Assembly (NCBI GenBank): GCA_016764535.1
Contig: JAESRR010000285.1
Span: forward strand, 1 to 5,025
Direction of reading: 5' to 3'
Length of the DNA stretch: 5,025 nucleotides
From: Cohaesibacteraceae bacterium
GTDB lineage: Bacteria > Pseudomonadota > Alphaproteobacteria > Rhizobiales > Cohaesibacteraceae
Position 1 is the stretch's first letter, and each line of letters opens with the position of its first letter. The notes beneath the pieces were generated by a model. It saw only the letters and a program-made list of their open reading frames with translations. It did not search any database and was not told the DNA's origin. Made by a program: the position numbers and the translations under genes. Shown in pieces: positions 1 through 5,025 of the stretch.

Positions 1-616
1 AATTATTGCCGAAGGTCCTCATCGCGCAGCAAGACCTCTTCAACCAGGTGAAACAAATATGCTGGACGCGGCATGCGATTATGATCTGGAAATCGATCAC
101 AGAGTTGCTCATGGAGATTCCATCGACGGAACTGGCTGGTCCCTTGAAGTCATCGCTACTCCCGGCCATACAGCCAACCATCTGGCGTTCGCACTTCAGG
201 GATCGGACATTCTGTTTTCTGCCGATCATGTTATGGCCTGGTCAACTTCGATTGTCGCACCGCCCGATGGATCAATGAAGGACTACATGACTTCACTGGA
301 CACTTTGTTAAAAAGGCAGGAAACCCGGTATCTGCCGGGACATGGTGGGCCGGTTGAGGATGCACCTCCATTTGTCGCAGGTTTGATCGCGCATCGACAA
401 AACCGCGAGAAATCAGTCCTCGACAGATTGGCGTTTGGCAGTTCTACTATCCAGGATATGGTCGCAATAATATACGAGGACGTTGATAAATCCCTGCATG
501 GAGCAGCGGCGCTGTCATTATATGCCCACGTCGAGGATCTGTTTGCACGCGGGCTCGTTCAATGTGCGGGAACACCTTCTATAGCACAGGAATATTCTCT
601 GGTTCAGGCGTGTTAA
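1..616 (+). CDS. MBL-fold metallo-hydrolase, LACTB2-like (5' end outside window)
   Basis: This is the 3' part of a metallo-beta-lactamase-fold hydrolase. The frame is open from base 2 with no stop, so the true start lies left of the window; the ATG at 59 is internal. About 204 residues are visible. Metal-site elements seen are TPGHT (His codon 167-169), SADH (Asp codon 224-226) and LPGHG (His codon 341-343); the usual HxHxDH motif must lie in the missing part. After the catalytic core, the last 80 or so residues (from about base 370) contain AHRQNREK and a helical region ending in HVEDLFARGLV, which matches the winged-helix tail of LACTB2-type proteins from memory. Known members are hydrolases or RNases of mostly unsettled substrate, so no exact reaction is claimed. 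It ends in TAA at 614-616, inside the end of the opposing DUF1499 gene. Confidence 0.9.
   Translation, partial: IIAEGPHRAARPLQPGETNMLDAACDYDLEIDHRVAHGDSIDGTGWSLEVIATPGHTANHLAFALQGSDILFSADHVMAWSTSIVAPPDGSMKDYMTSLDTLLKRQETRYLPGHGGPVEDAPPFVAGLIAHRQNREKSVLDRLAFGSSTIQDMVAIIYEDVDKSLHGAAALSLYAHVEDLFARGLVQCAGTPSIAQEYSLVQAC
579..616. other. Tail-to-tail coding overlap of MBL and DUF1499 genes
   Basis: The plus-strand MBL gene stops at 614-616 (TAA) and the minus-strand DUF1499 gene stops at 581-579 (TAG). The final 38 bases of both genes are therefore coding on both strands. There is no room for a terminator between them, so transcripts from the two sides should be complementary at their 3' ends. That last point is inference. 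Confidence 0.85.
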
Positions 617-1400
617 GCTTCCGCACGCGGGCTCTTCTGATTGGTTCAACAAGATCGTGAAACAATGTGCGAAGCCTGCGCGCATTGGCTCCAAGATCAA
701 GCTTGCCATACAGGGACGCAGACCGGGCGTCCATCCTTGTTCCATTTTCGCCATCCGGCTCCAGACGAATAATAACGACATCGGGCAATCTGAGGATCAA
801 CGTCTCGGCCAGTAATTCCAGATGCCCAGGGTCTTCGGGTGACCGGGGTACATCGGTAGAAAGAACTTTCCATCCATAGTCTGTCACCAGTTTATGGACG
901 ATGGGGTAGATTTCATCAGGCGAAAAGGACAAATATCTGGGCACCAGATCGGGAAACGCCTTAAGCTGTGCCGCATAAACGGACCCGGATTGTGTATCGA
1001 GGGTGCTTGCTCCATCTCTCACGAGACTATGAGCCTGCTGGAAAACCGGAGGATTGCGGTGATCTGTAGAAACATCATTGAGTACTGGATAGTAGAAATA
1101 CGCAACAAGGCCTATCGCAGGCATCAACAGCACAACACTGCTATAAATCCCGCCCCATATCATTTTGGACCAGCCTTCGTGACCACTCACCCACAATGAT
1201 CCGATGGCCCAGAATGCCAATGTTAGTGCACACAACGCCACCAAACATCCCAACGCATAAACCGCAAAAAACTCTGGTACCGTCAAATAATCAAATCTTC
1301 GACCCACCAACGCAATAATGAGTACCAGAACAGCAATTCGACCAAATCTCTGGCTCCATCTTGCTGATTTCGAGTGGCCCCTGACATATTGACCTGTCAT
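579..1400 (-). CDS. DUF1499 family membrane protein
   Basis: A 273-residue protein of unknown function. Hydrophobic stretches at about residues 20-33, 43-70 and 79-103 form an N-terminal membrane domain, and a soluble C-terminal domain follows. The soluble part carries DUF1499 hallmarks: NDVSTDHRNPPVF at about 108-120, and RMDARSASLYGKLDLGANA at 222-240 followed by RRLR. The combination of an N-terminal membrane domain with this domain resembles alphaproteobacterial DUF1499 proteins. The ATG at 1400-1398 is supported by GGAG at 1409-1406, five bases upstream. The C-terminal tail is basic (EPIRRARVRK) and its last codons overlap the opposing MBL gene. It follows the M48 gene on the same strand after 130 AT-rich bases, so it may be a separate transcript. 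No catalytic residues can be named; its biochemical role is not known to me. Confidence 0.88.
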   Translation of the reverse strand: MTGQYVRGHSKSARWSQRFGRIAVLVLIIALVGRRFDYLTVPEFFAVYALGCLVALCALTLAFWAIGSLWVSGHEGWSKMIWGGIYSSVVLLMPAIGLVAYFYYPVLNDVSTDHRNPPVFQQAHSLVRDGASTLDTQSGSVYAAQLKAFPDLVPRYLSFSPDEIYPIVHKLVTDYGWKVLSTDVPRSPEDPGHLELLAETLILRLPDVVIIRLEPDGENGTRMDARSASLYGKLDLGANARRLRTLFHDLVEPIRRARVRKLNTPEPENIPVL

Positions 1401-1405
1401 TCTGT

Positions 1406-1409
1406 CTCC
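1406..1409 (-). promoter_or_regulatory. Ribosome binding site of the DUF1499 gene
   Basis: GGAG lies five bases before the ATG at 1400. It is the clearest Shine-Dalgarno site in the window and supports the chosen start. Confidence 0.65.
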
Positions 1410-1415
1410 ATATCA

Positions 1416-1429
1416 GAATATTTATATTC
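1416..1429. repeat. Inverted repeat GAATAT-TT-ATATTC before DUF1499
   Basis: Two perfect six-base arms flank two central bases, located 16 bases before the DUF1499 ATG. Read on the minus strand it contains TATAAA (1426-1421), a possible -10 element, but no good -35 sits at the right distance; the best is TGTTTG at 1449-1444. It could be a small operator or promoter core, or chance in AT-rich DNA. Confidence 0.25.
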
Positions 1430-1464
1430 CACTGTAATCTGTACAAACAGATACTTATGAATAT

Positions 1465-1475
1465 TTGAAATTCAA
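1465..1475. repeat. Palindrome TTGAA-A-TTCAA in the M48-DUF1499 gap
   Basis: A perfect five-base dyad around one base in the 130-base gap. No run of T follows in either direction, so it is not a convincing terminator. Its role is unknown and chance is possible. The rest of the gap (1401-1530) shows no gene. Confidence 0.2.
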
Positions 1476-1530
1476 TCACAAAAACTCCGTCTCTGGAAGT
1501 CTTACAGCAATTCAAACAGACTTGACCCGA

Positions 1531-2619
1531 CTAATTGCAAATATTTTTCAACGCTTGCCATTCATCATCAGACAGCACTTTTTTGTTGGCAGACGAATTT
1601 TGAGATGCCGATTGAATAAAAGCCACACGTTCGGACGTTGCGGGATGACTGGAAAACACACCCCCACCGGTATTGGCGGCAATGTCATTAAGAAAAATTG
1701 CCAGGCCAGATGGGCTTATTTGCGTATCTCTCAAAAGATTTAGTGCATATTCATCAGCTTCTCGTTCCTGATTCCTTGCGTAGGACCGTCCGACAATTTC
1801 CTTGCCCAGAATACCAGTCAAACTCACCCCCGAGAAATCGCCAATTAGAAACGAAATTACAAACCCAACACCAGCAACATTGACGACATGGCGCATCGAA
1901 TCCCGGTTATGTATGTGCCCGAACTCATGGGCTAAAATTCCCATCAAAGCTTCAGGCGCTTCAATCGTGGAAAGTGTGGAAGCTGTCACAAGCACTCGTC
2001 CACCAGGAAGAGCGAATGCATTTGGCGGGCCCGCTCTAAAAACAGTTACGGCTGGCAAATCAAGTAAATTTGCGTGTGGAACCATAATACCGGCCAGTTT
2101 GTTTAATGCTGATTGCCCTGCAATATTTGAGCATCTGATCTCAATATCAGCGCGATCAAACCAATCGAACAATGCTTTCTCAACGTTTATCCCAATGCGT
2201 TGCTCAATATGATAGGGAATAAGCGGAACAACAATTCCGGCGATATTTGGCAACACCCAGACGAATATAGCAACAACTGAAACAATTGCTGCACTGCACC
2301 AAAAAAACAAACGTACAACACCATTTTCCTGACGTTGGGTTCGTAAATCAGTCCAAAGTTTTTTAAACGCGAATACTTGTTTATCGTTAGAAATTTCGAC
2401 ATAGGCGGTACGAGCTAAATCACGCAAGGCTATGTGCAAACGACCCGCACTTTGTTCTTCGATCAACAGTGATCCAAACGGCCATTTATCCAGAATTTGA
2501 TTGTCGCTTCGATCGCAAATGACAAGTTCGTCCCCGTCACGCCGCAAGTTCACCGGGACCAGGCGCGGTTGCTCGCCATCTGCATAAAATGCTTCCACCA
2601 ATGAATTTTGTTCTATCAA
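1531..2619 (-). CDS. M48 family membrane metallopeptidase
   Basis: A 362-residue zinc metallopeptidase. Residues about 8-80 form a non-catalytic, beta-rich-looking domain; from memory this resembles DUF7092, found on M48 proteins that accompany DUF898. One strong membrane segment lies at about 104-125, preceded by basic residues (KKLWTDLRTQR), so the catalytic part is probably periplasmic. The catalytic motif is HEFGH at 231-235 (zinc ligands His231 and His235, base Glu232). NQEREAD at 283-289 supplies the third ligand, likely Glu285. SSHPATSER at 323-331 is also typical of the family. A second hydrophobic stretch lies at 245-272. The protein ends in LSDDEWQALKNIC plus one residue. The start is TTG at 2619-2617; an in-frame stop at 2640-2638 excludes anything further upstream, and GGA at 2628-2626 gives a weak binding site. 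The TTG overlaps the DUF898 stop. Substrate unknown; M48 relatives act in membrane or envelope protein quality control. Confidence 0.92.
   Translation of the reverse strand: MIEQNSLVEAFYADGEQPRLVPVNLRRDGDELVICDRSDNQILDKWPFGSLLIEEQSAGRLHIALRDLARTAYVEISNDKQVFAFKKLWTDLRTQRQENGVVRLFFWCSAAIVSVVAIFVWVLPNIAGIVVPLIPYHIEQRIGINVEKALFDWFDRADIEIRCSNIAGQSALNKLAGIMVPHANLLDLPAVTVFRAGPPNAFALPGGRVLVTASTLSTIEAPEALMGILAHEFGHIHNRDSMRHVVNVAGVGFVISFLIGDFSGVSLTGILGKEIVGRSYARNQEREADEYALNLLRDTQISPSGLAIFLNDIAANTGGGVFSSHPATSERVAFIQSASQNSSANKKVLSDDEWQALKNICN
2616..2619 (-). promoter_or_regulatory. TTGA stop-start overlap of the DUF898 and M48 genes
   Basis: Read on the minus strand, TTG (2619-2617) starts the M48 gene and TGA (2618-2616) ends the DUF898 gene. 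This is the TTG version of the common ATGA junction and points to translational coupling by ribosomes finishing DUF898. GGA at 2628-2626 is the only nearby Shine-Dalgarno-like sequence. Confidence 0.8.
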
Positions 2620-3782
2620 ATAGCGTCCAGACCGGAATCAAATACATCGACAAGTCCGGCCCCTACAGAACTTTCCAAATCACCCGCAGCACGGATGTTT
2701 TCAAGTTCATGCGATTCTGAAATCGAGAGACTTTCGACTTTTGCGGCCAGGATGAAATATTGATAGAAGAAGGCATTTATAAACAACAATCCAAAAAAAT
2801 AAGTCGTCACTACCAATATTGCAGACACCGGATCCAGATTTACAATAGTGCCAGTGAAGGGATCAATTTCTAAAAACTGATCTGCAATAATACCAACAGC
2901 AGACAATATCAAAAGACTGACAAACCACACGAGATAAATAGTTCCTGCACCGAAATTGCTACTCAGTTTCATATTCCCCAGGCGTGTTGAATTTGCTCTT
3001 AGCCTGAACAGTCGTGCTTGAATCCAGGGCGCGCAAAATAGCAGGAATACCATGCTCGCACCGATCAGAAACATTGCATCCCTTTCTTGTCCCAGGTAAG
3101 CAAGAAGCACCCCAAAAACAACTGTGAAGATCGCAACGACGGCAGGCTTAAAAGTGCCCCAGTAATGATCGGTTCTAGCTATATACTGAAATTGTTTGTC
3201 TCCAAACCAACTTGCTTCTCGCAAAAATCTGTCCTTGCGGGCAAGGGCCCATGGAACCGCAAGACCCAGTGTCAGAATACTGGCCAGATTGCACATGATG
3301 GAGATTTTTACATAATTCCACGGAGAGCCGCGCATGTGGAAGCGAATACCTCTCCAGCTTGTCCGTGTTAAGATGTACCGTTGCCTTCGAAAAACAGCGT
3401 ATGGCATCAATACCATTACGACAATAAATACCAGCCCCCCGGAAATGAATACCGACTTCAAACCAAAGAAAAAGGAACTGACGGAGACACCGATCAATAA
3501 TGGCAAGATAAATACAATTGCAATTAAAAAACCGATGAGTAATTCCTTACCCGTACCCTGATAACGAAAAGTCGTATCGTTCAATTCCGAAGACGACCAA
3601 ATGCGTTTTCGAAGATTGGTGATGAACCAGAACCGATAAAGCCCCAGAGTTATGATAGTTAGCAACACTTGCTGGATCACAAAAAGCAATACAGGCCGTC
3701 GATTAAAGGCAAAATCTCCAGAAGGTGGTGACGATTGATCGTCGTCCAGCTTAATAGTCCGAGGCGGTTGAGTCACTTTCAT
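2616..3782 (-). CDS. DUF898 / YjgN family polytopic inner-membrane protein
   Basis: A 388-residue membrane protein of unknown function. Family hallmarks are ITLGLYRFW (44-52), FRYQGTGKELLIGFL (72-86) and TRTSWRGIRF (139-148). Hydrophobic segments lie at about 31-52, 82-104, 109-130, 157-180, 212-231, 236-254, 280-300 and 318-345. Four basic loops carry the same pattern: an aromatic residue (W52, Y128, W178, W253), then a polar or basic residue four later (N56, R132, R182, R257), a basic one seven later (K59, R135, R185, R260) and F or L twenty later (F72, F148, F198, L273). This indicates internal duplication. The ATG at 3782 directly abuts GGGAG, so the GTG at 3776-3774 (codon 3) may be the real start. 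The last bases overlap the M48 start, suggesting that the two products work together; a transport or membrane-scaffold role would be a guess. Confidence 0.92.
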   Translation of the reverse strand: MKVTQPPRTIKLDDDQSSPPSGDFAFNRRPVLLFVIQQVLLTIITLGLYRFWFITNLRKRIWSSSELNDTTFRYQGTGKELLIGFLIAIVFILPLLIGVSVSSFFFGLKSVFISGGLVFIVVMVLMPYAVFRRQRYILTRTSWRGIRFHMRGSPWNYVKISIMCNLASILTLGLAVPWALARKDRFLREASWFGDKQFQYIARTDHYWGTFKPAVVAIFTVVFGVLLAYLGQERDAMFLIGASMVFLLFCAPWIQARLFRLRANSTRLGNMKLSSNFGAGTIYLVWFVSLLILSAVGIIADQFLEIDPFTGTIVNLDPVSAILVVTTYFFGLLFINAFFYQYFILAAKVESLSISESHELENIRAAGDLESSVGAGLVDVFDSGLDAI

Positions 3783-3787
3783 CTCCC
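3783..3787 (-). promoter_or_regulatory. Shine-Dalgarno GGGAG that questions the DUF898 start
   Basis: GGGAG touches the ATG at 3782 with no spacer, which is too close for normal initiation. It lies six bases before the in-frame GTG at 3776-3774, an ideal distance. Starting at GTG would shorten the protein by two residues and change nothing functionally. Confidence 0.5.
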
Positions 3788-3799
3788 GTGTTTTTCCAA

Positions 3800-3829
3800 A
3801 TTATTGTCCCGTTCGTCTCGCAATTACAA
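3800..3829 (-). promoter_or_regulatory. Possible sigma70-type promoter for the DUF898-M48 genes
   Basis: On the minus strand, TTGTAA (3829-3824) and AATAAT (3805-3800) are separated by 18 bases and match the consensus at four and five of six positions. A start point about seven bases later would leave a very short leader before the DUF898 start. The match is by eye in AT-rich DNA, so it is only a candidate. Confidence 0.3.
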
Positions 3830-3851
3830 GTTAAAATATTATTTCACGCGT

Positions 3852-3866
3852 CTGAATTGAATTCAG
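3852..3866. repeat. Perfect palindrome CTGAATT-G-AATTCAG
   Basis: Two seven-base arms surround one central base, in the gap between the ligase stop and the DUF898 start, upstream of the candidate promoter. No T run follows on the minus strand, so it does not look like an intrinsic terminator of the ligase gene. An operator site is possible. Confidence 0.35.
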
Positions 3867-3869
3867 CGT

Positions 3870-3887
3870 TTGAAAATATGGTTTCAA
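3870..3887. repeat. Inverted repeat TTGAAA-N6-TTTCAA
   Basis: Six-base arms around six bases, starting three bases after the neighbouring palindrome. The stem is almost all A-T, so it would be a weak hairpin, and its geometry suits a dimeric regulator better than a terminator. The rest of the 134-base gap holds no gene that I can see. Confidence 0.3.
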
Positions 3888-3916
3888 TATTGTGACTGGC
3901 CTGAGTATTTTCCTGA

Positions 3917-5025
3917 TCATTCGGAAAAACGATAATCAGCAAACTGTTTTCGCAATTCAAGCTTGTAGATCTTGCCGGTCGCGGTAAGTGGAATTGAATC
4001 GACAAAAGCAACGTCATTTGGCATCCACCAGGTTGCAATTTTTCCTTCCAGAAATGCGAGAAGAGTATCCTTGTCCGGTGAGCAGCCCTCTTTTTTGACA
4101 ATGACCAGCAACGGCCTTTCATCCCATTTGGGATGGGAGATTCCGATAACCGCCGCATTTGCAACTTCGGGATGCCCGACTGCAATATTCTCGATATCCA
4201 TCGTGGAAATCCATTCTCCGCCGGATTTGATTACATCCTTGGCACGATCAGTTATATGCAAATAACCATTCTCGTTAATTGTGGCGATATCACCTGTATC
4301 AAAGAAACCATCCTGTTCGAAAACGTCGTCCCCTACACCTTTGAAGTACGACCGGGCTACTGCTGCACCTCGAACTTTCAGACGTCCAAATGCCTTGCCA
4401 TCCCAGGGAAGTTCCTGGTTTTCATCATCTGTTATTTTCATTTCCACGGTGAATGGTGGATGGCCGGCGGTTTCCTTGATGTCGAGCCAGTCTTCACCCT
4501 CTAGTTTCATATATTCCGGCTTCATCGAACAAACGGAACCCAGAGGGCTCATTTCCGTCATGCCCCACGCATGCATAACCTCAACGTCATATTTGTCTCT
4601 GAATATTTCAGTCATGGAACGCGGACAGGCTGCCCCGCCTATGATCACCCTTTGCAGGTGCGGTAATAGCGCCCCGGTTTTTTCCAGATGCTGAATGAGC
4701 ATAAGCCACACAGTGGGTACAGCAGCGGAACATGTCACTTTTTCGCTATCAAGCAATTCATATACAGACGCGCCATCCATCAAAGCCCCGGGCATAATCA
4801 TAGCTGCACCAGCCATCGGAGCGGCAAAACCCAGCGACCAGCCATTTGCATGAAACAAAGGAACAATCGGTAGAATACGGTCTCTGGAAGAAAGGCCAAG
4901 CATATCCGGCTGGGAAGCCGTCATACAATGCAGGACATTCGAGCGATGTGAATACACCACCCCTTTTGGGTTACCAGTCGTGCCGGACGTATAGCACATG
5001 CCCGCGGCTGTATTTTCGTCAAACG
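3917..5025 (-). CDS. Acyl-CoA ligase, AlkK/DmdB-type (5' end outside window)
   Basis: This is the C-terminal part, about 369 residues, of an AMP-forming acid-CoA ligase that makes acyl-CoA from acid, ATP and CoA. The frame stays open to the right edge (FDENTAAG precedes the Met codon at 4999), so that ATG is internal and roughly the first third is missing. Visible motifs are the P-loop YTSGTTGNPKG (4993-4961), HAWGMTEMSP, DTGD, the hinge region DRAKDVIKSGGEW, and TGK with the catalytic lysine codon at 3973-3971. The stop is TGA at 3919-3917. VLPxVPxFH-like, IGGxACP and HPKWDERPLLV strings place it with medium- and long-chain fatty-acid ligases and 3-methylmercaptopropionyl-CoA ligases (DmdB), which cannot be separated by eye. 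The acid pocket reads LFHANGWSLGF, slightly different from the FHVNAWGLPY I recall in relatives. All active-site motifs in view are intact. The exact substrate is not predicted. Confidence 0.92.
   Translation of the reverse strand, partial: FDENTAAGMCYTSGTTGNPKGVVYSHRSNVLHCMTASQPDMLGLSSRDRILPIVPLFHANGWSLGFAAPMAGAAMIMPGALMDGASVYELLDSEKVTCSAAVPTVWLMLIQHLEKTGALLPHLQRVIIGGAACPRSMTEIFRDKYDVEVMHAWGMTEMSPLGSVCSMKPEYMKLEGEDWLDIKETAGHPPFTVEMKITDDENQELPWDGKAFGRLKVRGAAVARSYFKGVGDDVFEQDGFFDTGDIATINENGYLHITDRAKDVIKSGGEWISTMDIENIAVGHPEVANAAVIGISHPKWDERPLLVIVKKEGCSPDKDTLLAFLEGKIATWWMPNDVAFVDSIPLTATGKIYKLELRKQFADYRFSE

Noticed and set aside
518..781. 87-residue minus-strand frame over the MBL-DUF1499 junction
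   Set aside because: It overlaps the DUF1499 coding region in another frame and has no family resemblance.
1291..1515. 74-residue minus-strand frame crossing the gap before DUF1499
   Set aside because: It runs into the DUF1499 gene in another frame and shows no domain; the well-supported DUF1499 start with GGAG explains the region better.
1802..2212. 136-residue plus-strand open frame opposite the M48 gene
   Set aside because: It lies wholly antisense to the HEFGH-containing gene, has a low-complexity Ser/Pro/Thr-rich composition and no recognisable domain. It is a shadow.
3783..3916. Intrinsic terminator after the ligase gene
   Set aside because: The dyads present are AT-rich and not followed directly by a T run on the minus strand, so they do not meet the usual pattern.
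3844..4185. 113-residue minus-strand frame at the ligase 3' end
   Set aside because: It overlaps the ligase C-terminus, including its catalytic lysine region, in another frame, so a second real gene is unlikely.
4133..4694. Two overlapping plus-strand open frames of 123 and 137 residues opposite the ligase gene
   Set aside because: They are antisense to intact ligase motifs, with Ser- and Pro-rich or Cys-rich compositions typical of shadow frames.
1..5025. tRNA, rRNA, CRISPR array, insertion sequence or direct-repeat attachment site
   Set aside because: No cloverleaf-like segment, spaced repeat series, transposase or flanking repeat was seen on reading both strands.

Overview
The window looks like ordinary chromosomal DNA from a proteobacterium, most likely an alphaproteobacterium. 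This rests on protein style: an AlkK/DmdB-type acyl-CoA ligase, an MBL hydrolase with the SADHVMAWST and APPDGSM signatures, and a DUF1499 protein with a three-helix membrane domain. All of these resemble marine and rhizobial-type Alphaproteobacteria from memory; no database search was run. Base composition looks moderate by eye, with clearly AT-richer gaps between genes. There are no RNA genes, insertion sequences, CRISPR arrays or phage genes that I can recognise.

Layout: the plus strand carries only the 3' part of an MBL-fold hydrolase gene (1-616). Everything else is on the minus strand. Read in its own direction it runs: 3' part of an acyl-CoA ligase gene (5025-3917), a gap of 134 bases, a DUF898/YjgN-type polytopic membrane protein (3782-2616), an M48 membrane metallopeptidase (2619-1531), a gap of 130 bases, and a DUF1499 membrane protein (1400-579). 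The DUF1499 gene meets the MBL gene tail to tail, and the two coding regions share 38 bases.

The most interesting part is the DUF898-M48 pair. The two genes overlap by four bases as TTGA: the protease starts with TTG and the DUF898 gene ends with the TGA inside it. This suggests translational coupling and a joint membrane function. The DUF898 protein contains four copies of a W-x3-[R/N]-x2-[R/K]-x12-[F/L] motif with identical spacing, which points to an internally duplicated architecture. The protease has an N-terminal non-catalytic domain, one membrane anchor and an intact HEFGH site. DUF1499 lies in the same direction downstream and may or may not belong to the same unit.

The two genes at the window edges are probably housekeeping or catabolic: the ligase activates fatty acids or similar acids with CoA, and the MBL protein is a LACTB2-like hydrolase. 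Nothing in the sequence ties them to the DUF898-M48 pair.
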